A DNA stretch of 36,526 nt from Clostridiales bacterium. Lineage in GTDB: Bacteria > Bacillota > Clostridia > Oscillospirales > CAG-272. This document shows, piece after piece, positions 24,994-31,759 of the stretch. The translations under genes and the position numbers were made by a program. The DNA lies in the NCBI GenBank assembly GCA_016281775.1, contig JAEEJH010000166.1:1-36526 (forward strand), read 5' to 3'. Positions within the stretch are counted from its first letter, which is position 1, and each line of letters begins with the position of its first letter. The notes under the pieces are model-generated. The model worked only from the letters and a program-made list of their open reading frames with translations, had not been told where the DNA came from and made no database searches.

Positions 24994-25100
24994 CGCCCCA
25001 AGAGATTTATTGATCTCTTGGGAGGGATTTAGGGGGCTTGGGGGGTGTAAGGGTGGGTACTCCCCAAGGGCGGCGAAGCCGCACAAAAAGTCGCAGAGCG
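24994..25100. repeat. Dispersed hairpin repeat, copy B
   Basis: Second copy of the element at 4184-4300, with the same three hairpins in the same order: 24997-25006 with 25013-25022 (CCCAAGAGAT/ATCTCTTGGG), 25038-25046 with 25059-25067 (TTGGGGGGT/ACTCCCCAA, one G-T pair), and 25070-25082 (GCGGC/GCCGC). Stems differ from copy A in many bases but keep pairing. The flank CACAAAAAGTCGC resembles CACATAAAGCCGCGC of copy A. An overlapping 105-codon opening on the plus strand (24959-25276) is an artefact of the repeat. Confidence 0.72.
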
Positions 25101-25111
25101 CCACCGATTTC

Positions 25112-25195
25112 CCGCCGCACGGCGGCATATCGCGTCCGAAGGACATATCGCGTCCGCCGGATATATCGCTTTTTCCGGCGGAAAACTTGATTATC
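25112..25195. repeat. Array of small hairpins spaced by ATATCG
   Basis: After copy B come CCGCC/GGCGG (25112-25125), CATATCG (25126-25132), GTCC-GAA-GGAC (25134-25144), CATATCG (25144-25150), TCC-GCC-GGA (25153-25161), and TATATCG (25162-25168). The 18-base period (start of one CATATCG to the next) and tiny self-complementary inserts are visible by eye. The stretch sits just past the end of the secreted protein gene (25209) and may be part of the same repeat family. Confidence 0.6.
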
Positions 25196-25208
25196 AAATC
25201 CGATAACT

Positions 25209-26636
25209 TTATTTTTTCTTCTTCAAAACCAAAACGACTGCAACGGCTATCGCCGCGGCGCCTGCGACGGCTATGATTATCGCCGTTATTATCTCGTTAT
25301 TCTTTTTTTCGGGTTTGTTTTCCTTTGTTTTCTCCGTTTCCGGCGAGGTCTCGGGCGCGTTTGTCGCTTTTTCGGTCTGCGCCTGAGTGATCTCTTCGGT
25401 CGGGCTTTCGGTCGCCGGTTCGGTAGGCGCTTCGGTCAGAGCTTCGGTGGTCGCGCCGTCTTCGTCGCTTTTGACTATGACGGACTTGAAATAATATATC
25501 TGCCCTTCTTCGCCGTTATGGTTCGGGTCGATCCTCACCGTTCTGATCTGATCGAGCCAGTTGCCGTAATCGTCAAGCAGCATATCCACCTCAAGCTCGG
25601 TGAACTCTTCAGCGGCGTCCATATAATAGAATATGTGGTTTCTTTGGATATTCTCTCTCGATACGGTCGACGTGAAGAATATCTCGCCCTGACAGTCTTC
25701 TTCGGTCATATACGTTATGACGACGTTGTGATACTTCTCGCCGTCGAAATATTTTGACATATTCATCGGCACCTGGAAGAACGGATCCTGACCGGTGACC
25801 GTTATTTTCATACACTGCTTCATTTCGTCGTATTCGAGTTCGCAGTCGTTGCCTTTGCCGGCCATTTTGCCGACAAACTGGGGATCTGAAAAGTCGGCGA
25901 GCATTATCATGTTGCCGGTAACGTTTTCACCCGGTTCGAAGCCTCTTTCGGTCGGGGGGACGGCGTCTTCGCCGAAAGCGTACGCAACGTTTTCAAACGT
26001 TCCGTTCGTTATCTTTGAGCAGATACCGAAGCCTATACCCGTAAGAGGGTTCTTTGTATCCGTCCAGTCGATAACAGGTTCGAGGTCTGTCATCCTTCTG
26101 CCGTCGACGATCTCCGTGATATATACTTCAAAATGAGCGTTCGCAGGGTCATAGATAAGGCACAGACCCACTTTATCGCCTGCCGTAAAGCCGTACGAAT
26201 GGTCTATCGCCGCCCAGTCGCCCCATTTGGCGACGTTCTTTTCAATGGCGATAAAACCGCCGTCGTTGCCGCACGACACGTCGATAAGATAGTATTCGTC
26301 TTTGCTTTCTTCTATTATACCGTTGCCGTTTATGTCGGTGACGCCGACCATGAAACCGGAGTCGCCGCCGAGTTCCTCGGGCTCAAGTTTTTTGTCGGCG
26401 ACCGTGATTTCAGCGTAGAGTTTTATTTTCTCCGCGGTGACGCCGAACTGGTAATAACCGAAATCCGGCCAGTCGATCCTTTTTGTGCAGGTCCATACCG
26501 AGTCTTCATAGGCCCAGCAATCGCCGTAGTCACCCGTGTTGTCGGGCGATCCGTCGAGTGCGTCGGCATACGTTATTACGGTAAACAGCGATACGGCGAC
26601 TGCCGCGGTAAGTAAAAGCGCAATGATCTTTTTCAT
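25209..26636 (-). CDS. Secreted protein with C-terminal membrane anchor
   Basis: 475 residues. Signal peptide MKKIIALLLTAAVAVSLFTVITYA with a probable cut after ADA or YA. The extracellular part has two beta-rich modules: residues about 28-225 (DCWAYEDSVWTCTKRIDWPDFGYYQFGVTAEKIKLYAEITVADKK... DINGNGIIEESKDEYYLID, a DOMON/CBM9-like pattern) and about 240-395 (MIMLADFSDPQFVGKMAGKGNDCELEYDE..., a galactose-binding-like jelly roll). Then a Thr/Glu/Pro-rich stalk (EAPTEPATESPTEE...), a membrane span IITAIIIAVAGAAAIAVAVVLVL and the tail KKKK, so it is anchored by a positive-inside stop-transfer end, not by a sortase motif (no LPxTG). It likely displays sugar-binding domains on the surface. ATG 26636 follows GGAGG. 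It is separated from the sugar operon by the terminator and repeats, and converges with it. Confidence 0.88.
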   Translation of the reverse strand: MKKIIALLLTAAVAVSLFTVITYADALDGSPDNTGDYGDCWAYEDSVWTCTKRIDWPDFGYYQFGVTAEKIKLYAEITVADKKLEPEELGGDSGFMVGVTDINGNGIIEESKDEYYLIDVSCGNDGGFIAIEKNVAKWGDWAAIDHSYGFTAGDKVGLCLIYDPANAHFEVYITEIVDGRRMTDLEPVIDWTDTKNPLTGIGFGICSKITNGTFENVAYAFGEDAVPPTERGFEPGENVTGNMIMLADFSDPQFVGKMAGKGNDCELEYDEMKQCMKITVTGQDPFFQVPMNMSKYFDGEKYHNVVITYMTEEDCQGEIFFTSTVSRENIQRNHIFYYMDAAEEFTELEVDMLLDDYGNWLDQIRTVRIDPNHNGEEGQIYYFKSVIVKSDEDGATTEALTEAPTEPATESPTEEITQAQTEKATNAPETSPETEKTKENKPEKKNNEIITAIIIAVAGAAAIAVAVVLVLKKKK

Positions 26637-26662
26637 AACGTGTTCCTCCGGAAAATATGTAT

Positions 26663-26668
26663 ATTATA
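26663..26668 (-). promoter_or_regulatory. Possible -10 box of the anchored secreted protein gene
   Basis: TATAAT read on the minus strand lies 26 bases from the start codon at 26636. No good -35 box is visible 16-18 bases further upstream, so either the promoter is weak or it depends on an activator or another sigma factor. Confidence 0.4.
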
Positions 26669-26736
26669 TATTTGACGGAATGCCGGTTTTTGGCCGGCGT
26701 TCATAAGCGTTATATGGATTTTTTGTTTGATGCGGT

Positions 26737-27498
26737 TTAATCGTCGAGCTTTCTGATCACCGGCTCGTCGACGAACAGCATTGTATTTCTTGCTTCGCGC
26801 ATAGCGGCCGGCGGGACGGGAAGCTTACCGATATTCTCTTCTCGCATGAATACCGACATGGGCGACGAAACGTCCATAACGATCATACAAGACGTGAGCA
26901 TGTCGCCCTCAAAACTGATCTGCGTCATGCCGGGAAATGCGGTCACGGTAAGATCCTGCGGAGTGAGTATTATTCTGTCCGCGTTAGATCTGTAACTGAT
27001 AGCGTGGATCTTTGACGCAAACATCGAATAAGAAACCGTGCCGTAACTGAGCCGGTCGCCGCTTATGCGTATACCGTATTTGTCTTTATAATCGCCGTCT
27101 TTGCGCCATTCGAGCCAGAAGCCCTGGATCTTCGGCAGTATCTCGCCGTCGCGTATGACGATATTGTAAAACGGATCGTGATCGACCTTGTGAAGTCTGT
27201 ACGTCGTATCGCCCATTATGGTGTAATAATAATCCATAACGATCTCGCCGTTATCGAAATATAAACGTTTGATCCAAGTCATCGGTTCGCCCGCGGCGGT
27301 ACGCGATAAGACGGTCTGACCGAGAATTATATCCGTCTGCGCGCCTTTGCCGACCGCTTTTTTGTCGTATTCGACGGTCGTTTCAAAGATTATGCGCTTG
27401 GCGTAGTCACGAAGCACGGCTTTGTCGCCGTTTATATAAAGATAATAGTGATAACCTTCTTCATAATAGCCGTCAAGCGGCGATCTGCCGAACAACAT
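26737..27498 (-). CDS. Unknown cytosolic protein
   Basis: 253 residues with no signal peptide or membrane segment. I do not recognise the family. It is rich in Tyr and Ile and in beta-strand patterns (YHYYLYINGDKAVLRDYAKRIIF, VMDYYYTIMGDTTYRLHKVDHDPFYNIVIRDGE, GFWLEWRKDGDYKDKYGIRISGDRLSYGTVSY), consistent with an all-beta barrel or sandwich; the last 60 residues are more loop-like (MDVSSPMSVFMREENIGKLPVPP). Start ATG at 27498 has GGAGG eight bases upstream and a promoter at 27529-27557. It is a single-gene unit divergent from the small lipoprotein gene 27638. Confidence 0.8.
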   Translation of the reverse strand: MLFGRSPLDGYYEEGYHYYLYINGDKAVLRDYAKRIIFETTVEYDKKAVGKGAQTDIILGQTVLSRTAAGEPMTWIKRLYFDNGEIVMDYYYTIMGDTTYRLHKVDHDPFYNIVIRDGEILPKIQGFWLEWRKDGDYKDKYGIRISGDRLSYGTVSYSMFASKIHAISYRSNADRIILTPQDLTVTAFPGMTQISFEGDMLTSCMIVMDVSSPMSVFMREENIGKLPVPPAAMREARNTMLFVDEPVIRKLDD

Positions 27499-27528
27499 TT
27501 CATCGTCCTCCTTTATTTCTATAAATTA

Positions 27529-27557
27529 TTTATATCACAAAAAAAGAAGTTTGTAAA
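27529..27557 (-). promoter_or_regulatory. Sigma-A promoter of the unknown cytosolic gene
   Basis: On the minus strand TTTACA (27557-27552) and TATAAA (27534-27529) are 17 bases apart, with a run of seven T inside the spacer. The start codon lies 30 bases downstream of the -10 box. Confidence 0.75.
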
Positions 27558-27586
27558 GGTTTTTTCGCGATTTTTTTCTTTAATCC

Positions 27587-27614
27587 TTGACAAGAGCGGA
27601 ATATATGATATAAT
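27587..27614 (+). promoter_or_regulatory. Sigma-A promoter of the small lipoprotein gene
   Basis: Perfect TTGACA at 27587-27592 and perfect TATAAT at 27609-27614 with a 16-base spacer. The ribosome binding site GGGAGGG (27623-27629) and ATG 27638 follow. It diverges from the promoter at 27529-27557. Confidence 0.87.
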
Positions 27615-27637
27615 GATCGCACGGGAGGGATATAATT

Positions 27638-28027
27638 ATGAAAAAGACAATTGCGGTTTTAATAATATTATTCGCGCTCACGCTCTGCGGCTGTACGCCT
27701 TATACATCGAGCTTCAGAGCGGTCGGTTACGTTCATTCGAACACGTCGAAGAAAGTCGATATGAGTTTTTACGAATTCAACGGGAGACAGGTCTTCAATC
27801 TGAAGGCAAAAAGCGGAGACGAGCATATCAAATATACGGCGAAACTCGAAACGGGCAAGGCTGACGTTTATTACGACTCCGGCGAAGGCAAGGTACTGCT
27901 CTTTACAATAAACGGCGGCGACGAATTTAACGGGCAGAGCGAAACTCTCGGCGCCGGCAGAGTATACCTCATCGTCGAAACGGACGGTAAGTGTTCCGGC
28001 GGCAGTTTCGCTTTTAAAGTCGAATAG
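27638..28027 (+). CDS. Small lipoprotein, unknown function
   Basis: 129 residues. Signal with basic MKK, hydrophobic AVLIILFALTL and lipobox LCGC (Cys19). The mature part is about 110 residues and beta-rich (AVGYVHSNTSKKVDMSFYEFNGRQVFNLKAKSG, IKYTAKLETGKADVYYDSGEGKVLLFTINGGD, GRVYLIVETDGKCSGGSFAFKVE). This is the pattern of a single beta-sandwich with the second cysteine (C120) near the end; it resembles small lipoproteins of Clostridia that pack one jelly roll, with no assigned role. It has a near-perfect promoter and a strong ribosome binding site, so it may be highly expressed. A terminator follows at 28043-28081; it is a single-gene unit. Confidence 0.88.
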   Translation: MKKTIAVLIILFALTLCGCTPYTSSFRAVGYVHSNTSKKVDMSFYEFNGRQVFNLKAKSGDEHIKYTAKLETGKADVYYDSGEGKVLLFTINGGDEFNGQSETLGAGRVYLIVETDGKCSGGSFAFKVE

Positions 28028-28042
28028 CAAAAAAAACGGCGC

Positions 28043-28081
28043 TCGGGACACCTGCGATAAAGCAGGTGCCCCGATTTTTTT
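28043..28081 (+). terminator. Rho-independent terminator of the small lipoprotein gene
   Basis: The stem TCGGGACACCTGC (28043-28055) pairs with GCAGGTGCCCCGA (28062-28074), with one A-C mismatch and a six-base loop, and is followed by seven T. The A-run upstream of it (28029-28036) may let it also stop the convergent zinc operon. Confidence 0.85.
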
Positions 28082-28125
28082 ACTTTTATCTAACCGATAT
28101 TGTTTTCAGCGGAACTGGCGCAAAG

Positions 28126-28158
28126 GCGCTTTTGACAATCTGCGGTCATCAAAAGCGC
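28126..28158. repeat. Inverted repeat downstream of the zinc operon
   Basis: GCGCTTTTGA (28126-28135) and TCAAAAGCGC (28149-28158) are a perfect 10-base inverted repeat with a 13-base loop; TTGTTC/GAACAA around five bases follows at 28160-28176. There is no T-run after either, so a terminator role is weak; it may protect the 3' end of the zinc operon mRNA. Confidence 0.55.
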
Positions 28159-28207
28159 ATTGTTCAATGTGAACAACTCTGTGCAGAACTGCCATTCTCC
28201 TGCGGTT

Positions 28208-28762
28208 TCATTCCATAACCGCGTCGATCAGTTGACAGTATCGATTAATTCCTTCCTTATAGGTGTCAAATATACCCACGACGGTTATTTCCGTTCCCTT
28301 TGACGGGTATTCGTCCGGAAATTTCCGTTCGTCTTTTAAGACAAACTCAATTCCTTGTGCGCAGCAGGCTGTGGCGTCGGCAATGATGCAGGCAAAATAA
28401 TATCTGCCGTCGCCCTTCGCGAAAGCAAACGACCCTTTCATCCTGACGCGCTTACCCATATAGTATTCAGGCGAGGACATCATATTGTAGACCTCGGAGT
28501 AAACCATTGTTGAACTGAGCTTTGTCAGATCGACGTCAACGGGTCCCGCGTCAACGGGCTGAGCGACGGACGCTGTATCAGCTTGACCCTGATCCGACGA
28601 GGTTTCCCCGTTTTGTTTGCCTTCGTTCATTTTTTCGTTCAGCACGTCGTTGACTGTTTTGCCCTGATAGCCCTGAACAGGTTTTTCGTTCTGAGAATCG
28701 TCGCAGCCCGCGGCGGCGAGGCAAATCAAAGCGGCAAGCAAAATACAAATAATTTTTTTCAT
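28208..28762 (-). CDS. Lipoprotein, last gene of the zinc-uptake operon
   Basis: 184 residues. Lipobox AAGC with Cys20; a polar Gln/Asn/Asp/Ser linker to about residue 75; then a compact domain of about 100 residues with an OB-like strand order (VYNMMSSPEYYMGKRVRMKGSFAF, YYFACIIADATACCAQGIEFVL, GTEITVVGIFDTYKEGINRYCQLIDAV). The motif ADATACCAQG with a Cys pair resembles the C-terminal domain of YcgQ/TIGR03943 proteins that sit beside zinc genes, which is knowledge from memory and should be tested by search. A role in binding or handing on metal at the membrane is inferred. Its ATG overlaps the TGA of the permease gene (ATGA), and AAGGAGG lies nine bases upstream of the start. Confidence 0.85.
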   Translation of the reverse strand: MKKIICILLAALICLAAAGCDDSQNEKPVQGYQGKTVNDVLNEKMNEGKQNGETSSDQGQADTASVAQPVDAGPVDVDLTKLSSTMVYSEVYNMMSSPEYYMGKRVRMKGSFAFAKGDGRYYFACIIADATACCAQGIEFVLKDERKFPDEYPSKGTEITVVGIFDTYKEGINRYCQLIDAVME

Positions 28763-29613
28763 CCATTTATACCTCCTTTTACTGAACCGATCACGAGAAA
28801 TATGAAGAATCCGACGATATCCACAGCCACTATCGTCGAGCCCACCGGAGTGCCGGCAAGTATTGAGATCAATATGCCGAACAGAGCGCAGGCAACGGAG
28901 AAAACGGCGGAGCAGATCGTCACGGCTTTGAAGTTCTTGAACACACGCATTGCCGACAGCGCCGGGAAGATCACAAGCGCCGATATCAGGAGCGACCCGA
29001 CAAGATTCATGGCAAGCACGATGATCACGGCGATAACGACGGCGATCAGCAGATTGTAAAGCCCGGCGCGGGTCCCGGTCGCCCGTGCAAAGCTTTCGTC
29101 AAAGGTGACGGAGAAGATCTTGTTGTAAAACAGAATAAACACCGCGACAACGACGACGGACAGAACGGCGCAGATCCAGACCTCCGTTCTTGTCAGAGTC
29201 AGGATCGACGTTGAGCCGAAAAGCGTTGAACAGACGTCGCCGGAAAGATTGCTGGATTTGGAAAAAAGATTCATCAAAAGATAACCGATCGCAAGAGCGC
29301 CTACCGAGATCATAGCCACGGCGGCGTCTCCCTTGATCTTCGCATTCTGTCCGGTACGCAGGAGCAGGACTGCGCTGACGACTGTGATCGCAAGCACAAG
29401 CGGCATTTCGTTGGTCAGTCCCACCACCGCCGCAATCGCCATAGCGCCGAAGGCAACGTGTGAAAGCCCGTCTCCGATGAACGAAAACCGTTTCAGAACG
29501 AGGGTAACGCCGAGCAGCGAGGAGCACAGGGCGATCAACACGCCAACGATGAGCGCATACCGTACAAAGGGATATTGCAGGTACAGCGAGAGCTTTTCAA
29601 ACAGTTCAGCCAT
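28759..29613 (-). CDS. znuB: Metal ABC transporter permease, ZnuB/AdcB family
   Basis: 284 residues from ATG 29613, which has AAGGCGGTG six bases upstream; GTG at 29622 is too close to that site. The protein is highly hydrophobic, with eight or nine membrane helices, and shows family patterns: YALIVGVLIALCSSLLGVTLVLKRFSFIGDGLSHVAFGA (the ABC-3 start and the LSHVAFGA coupling region), TFDESFARATG and NLVGSLLISALVIFPALSA. It forms the membrane pore through which the metal released by the binding protein enters, powered by the ATPase encoded just upstream (overlap of eight bases). Zn is the most likely ion in view of the Fur-type regulator and the neighbours; Mn or Fe cannot be excluded from the permease alone. 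Its Ile codons are mostly ATC (19 ATC, 6 ATA, 2 ATT by my count), unlike neighbouring operons. Confidence 0.93.
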   Translation of the reverse strand: MAELFEKLSLYLQYPFVRYALIVGVLIALCSSLLGVTLVLKRFSFIGDGLSHVAFGAMAIAAVVGLTNEMPLVLAITVVSAVLLLRTGQNAKIKGDAAVAMISVGALAIGYLLMNLFSKSSNLSGDVCSTLFGSTSILTLTRTEVWICAVLSVVVVAVFILFYNKIFSVTFDESFARATGTRAGLYNLLIAVVIAVIIVLAMNLVGSLLISALVIFPALSAMRVFKNFKAVTICSAVFSVACALFGILISILAGTPVGSTIVAVDIVGFFIFLVIGSVKGGING

Positions 29614-30316
29614 TCTCTTCACCGCCTTTCAAAAAAGCCCTTGCAGACGTGCTTTTCACATATTCGTCTTTCGTGCCGAAAAAGATTTCGCTGCCGATGT
29701 GGAGAATACGGTCGGCATATTTCACCGCCGATTCTATATCGTGTGAGATCATGATGACGGTGATGCCGTCGTTATTGTTAAGCTGCTCGATCAATTCATA
29801 CATTTCAGTCGTGACCTTCGGGTCGAGACCGGAAACCGGCTCGTCGAGCAGGAGCATCTTTTGCGTAGCGCACAGCGCCCGCGCAAGCAGCACCCGCTGC
29901 TGCTGACCTCCGGAAAGCTCACGGTAACACCTTTTGATAAGAGGCGTCAGACCCATTTTCTCAATATTGTCTTTTGCGATCTGTTTTTCGGTTTTACTGT
30001 AAAATGGGCGGAGCCCCGTTCGGTTACCGCAGCCGGACAGAACGATCTCCCAGACGGACGCGGGAAAATCCTTCTGCACAACGGTCTGTTGAGGAAGATA
30101 GCCGATCTCATTCGGTTTCAAACCGTCACCGGTCAGGATCTTGCCGCTAGTCGGCGTCTGCAGACCGAGTATTGTTTTCATCAACGTGCTTTTTCCGGAT
30201 CCGTTCTCCCCGACGATGCACAGGTAATCGCCGGAATTGATTTCAAAATTCAACCCGTGAACGATCTCATGTCCGTCGTATCCGAGCGATAGATCCTGAC
30301 AGGTGAGCAGTGCCAT
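29606..30316 (-). CDS. znuC: Metal ABC transporter ATP-binding protein, ZnuC/AdcC family
   Basis: 236 residues. Walker A GENGSGKST (about 37-45), Q-loop, ABC signature LSGGQQQRVLLARAL, Walker B MLLLDEPVSGLD and the H-loop in MISHDIES are all present, so it is an active ATPase. The C-terminus FFGTKDEYVKSTSARAFLKGGEENG is short, like ZnuC. It energises the permease. Start ATG 30316 has AAGGGGG 11 bases upstream and lies 16 bases after the znuA-like stop; its end overlaps the permease gene, so synthesis of both is coupled. Confidence 0.93.
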   Translation of the reverse strand: MALLTCQDLSLGYDGHEIVHGLNFEINSGDYLCIVGENGSGKSTLMKTILGLQTPTSGKILTGDGLKPNEIGYLPQQTVVQKDFPASVWEIVLSGCGNRTGLRPFYSKTEKQIAKDNIEKMGLTPLIKRCYRELSGGQQQRVLLARALCATQKMLLLDEPVSGLDPKVTTEMYELIEQLNNNDGITVIMISHDIESAVKYADRILHIGSEIFFGTKDEYVKSTSARAFLKGGEENG

Positions 30317-30332
30317 ATGTGAATCGTCCCCC

Positions 30333-31313
30333 TTACTTTAGCGCGTCCTTTAAAACTTCAAGGTTCTTTTCCATGATCGACAGGTACGACGCGCCGTTTT
30401 TTACGTCCGCTGATGTTGTCGACTGCATGGAATCCAGCGTCAGGATCGTCTGATTTTTTGCTTTGGTGGTATCCTTTATCGTTTTCGCGATCTTTCCGTC
30501 CGTGCTCTCGATCTGCATTATAACCTTCAGACCGAGCTCATCGACCTTCTTTGCAAGGAACATGATCGTTTCAAAGCTTGCTTCGGTCTCGGCGCTGCAG
30601 CCGACGAACGCGGCGTAATAATCAAGGCCGTAATCATCGGTAAGATAGCGGAACGGGAAACGGTCGCCGAACAGAAGTGTCTTTGTTCCGGCGGAGCCGA
30701 CAGCGTCTTTGTACTGTTTGTCAAGAGCGTTCAGCTTTGCGACGTACGCGTCGGTATTTTCTTTGTACGCGTCTTTGTTATCGGTGTCGATTTCGCATAG
30801 TTTTGAGGAAATATAGCTGCAAAGCTCTGCCGCGTTTTGCAGGGAGAGCCAAACGTGCTCGTCGTATTCGGGACCTTCTTCCGCTTCTCCTTCCTCTCCT
30901 TCCTCCTCTTCACCCTGCATTCCTTCCACAAGCTCTTCTTCCTTGGCTTTGTCACCAAGCGTTTCAAGAAGGTTGATCACCACCATATCCTTATTGGTCG
31001 CTTCTTTCAAAACGTCTTCCACCCATTCGTCAGACTCGCCGCCGACGCAGATGAACATATCGCAGGTCGAAATTTTGACAATATCATCGGCGGTGGGCCG
31101 ATAGCTGTGAAGGTCAACGCCGTTATCGAGAAGCATCGTAACGTCCGCGTTTTCGGCTTTGCCACCGAGAATCTGCATTACCCAGTCGTATTCCGGGAAT
31201 ATAGTGGTGACGATACTTATTTTATCGCCTTTGTTTGTGTCGGTAACGCCGCAGCCTGCAAATACTGCGATGATCATCAGCAGGCAGAGCGTCACTGAAA
31301 GTATTTTTTTCAT
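30333..31313 (-). CDS. znuA: Metal-binding lipoprotein, ZnuA/AdcA family, with acidic loop
   Basis: 326 residues. Lipobox FAGC with Cys21. The two lobes follow the cluster A-I fold: SIVTTIFPEYDWVMQILGG, MLLDNGVDLHSYRPTADDI (ligand H69), and DEHVWLSLQNA (ligand H153). The third-ligand area reads LFGDRFPFRYLTDDYGL and lacks the usual His; the later GCSAETEASF segment may help. Between residues 125 and 152 the family's His-rich loop is replaced by a Glu/Gly stretch (EEEEGEEGEAEEGPEYDE), an acidic metal trap or collector. It captures metal outside the membrane and hands it to ZnuB. ATG 31313 has GGAGG seven bases upstream; the intercistronic region before it (31314-31433) folds into a structured element. 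Zn is favoured by the operon's regulator and Cys/His protein, but the altered ligands leave room for another divalent ion. Confidence 0.9.
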   Translation of the reverse strand: MKKILSVTLCLLMIIAVFAGCGVTDTNKGDKISIVTTIFPEYDWVMQILGGKAENADVTMLLDNGVDLHSYRPTADDIVKISTCDMFICVGGESDEWVEDVLKEATNKDMVVINLLETLGDKAKEEELVEGMQGEEEEGEEGEAEEGPEYDEHVWLSLQNAAELCSYISSKLCEIDTDNKDAYKENTDAYVAKLNALDKQYKDAVGSAGTKTLLFGDRFPFRYLTDDYGLDYYAAFVGCSAETEASFETIMFLAKKVDELGLKVIMQIESTDGKIAKTIKDTTKAKNQTILTLDSMQSTTSADVKNGASYLSIMEKNLEVLKDALK

Positions 31314-31328
31314 AAAAAAGCCTCCGTA

Positions 31329-31438
31329 ATTAAAACAAGATTTTGAAAATGGGCATAAAAATACAAGGAAGCCGGCGCACGCCGATAAAGTCCGCCTGTT
31401 ATCAGGCAGACCGCTCCCTTGTCTGATCTTGTTTTAAT
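31329..31438 (-). ncRNA. Structured intercistronic element before znuA (three-way junction)
   Basis: Read on the minus strand, ATTAAAACAAGAT (31438-31426) pairs perfectly with ATCTTGTTTTAAT (31341-31329), 13 bases. Inside, ACAAGGGAGC pairs with GCTTCCTTGT (31422-31413 with 31372-31363, one G-U), and within that lie two hairpins: GTCTGCCTG/CAGGCGGAC (31411-31403 with 31398-31390, loop of four) and CGGC/GCCG (31384-31373). This is a clover-like three-way junction, not a plain terminator. The inner stem is followed by ATTTTT, so it could also serve as an attenuator. It covers the stop codon of the small membrane protein and ends 14 bases before the znuA start. No known riboswitch class was matched. 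It may be a metal-responsive leader, a processing site, or a small mobile repeat with 13-base ends. Confidence 0.6.
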
Positions 31439-31730
31439 CCAGAAGCTTGACTTTTAATGAAATCGGCGTCTCATTGTGAAGAGACGCGTTAAATACCGTA
31501 ATAAAAATTACGGCAGAATAAACCGACGCAGCTGCAGCGGTAAATACCGCAAGCGCTCCGGAAAACGTTTTTAAATTATTCTGACAGACCGCGACGGCCG
31601 CGCAGATCGGGCAGTCCTCGCCGATACAGTCGTGATCGGCTTCACACACGACGGCAAGCAGAGAGGCTGTTACGGCGACAAGAACAAGAGCCGCGAGGAT
31701 CGCAGCCGCAAAACGACGCTTTGTCACCAT
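31434..31730 (-). CDS. Small Cys/His-rich membrane protein of the zinc operon
   Basis: 98 residues. Two membrane segments (about 7-28 and 57-80) flank an outside loop with the pattern C29-EAD-H33-D-C35-IGED-C40-PI-C43-AAVAV-C49, a good site for one or two metal ions, followed by a short tail. I recall this family next to Fur and Znu genes in Clostridia, but know no experimental role; it also resembles DUF2946-like metal proteins. ATG 31730 is preceded by AAAGGTGGTG. It sits 29 bases after the Fur-type regulator and just before the structured element and znuA. A sensor, chaperone or donor for the transporter is a fair guess. Confidence 0.85.
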   Translation of the reverse strand: MVTKRRFAAAILAALVLVAVTASLLAVVCEADHDCIGEDCPICAAVAVCQNNLKTFSGALAVFTAAAASVYSAVIFITVFNASLHNETPISLKVKLLD

Positions 31731-31759
31731 GATAACACCACCTTTCTGCTTTCGTTAAA

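Noticed and set aside
25112-25195. Possible CRISPR array (repeated CATATCG with short inserts)
   Set aside because: The repeats are only 7 bases, the inserts are about 11 bases and self-complementary, and there are no cas genes; spacers of 30-40 bases are absent.
24959-25276. 105-codon plus-strand opening over the repeat region
   Set aside because: It begins inside the terminator and covers hairpin repeats; composition (Pro/Arg/Ser) reflects the repeats, not a protein.
28043-28081. Riboswitch-like element
   Set aside because: A single stem with seven T after it and no further structure; a simple terminator explains it.
31329-31438. Plain bidirectional terminator before znuA
   Set aside because: Two nested stems and two inner hairpins go beyond a simple terminator; attenuation through ATTTTT remains possible and is stated in the finding.
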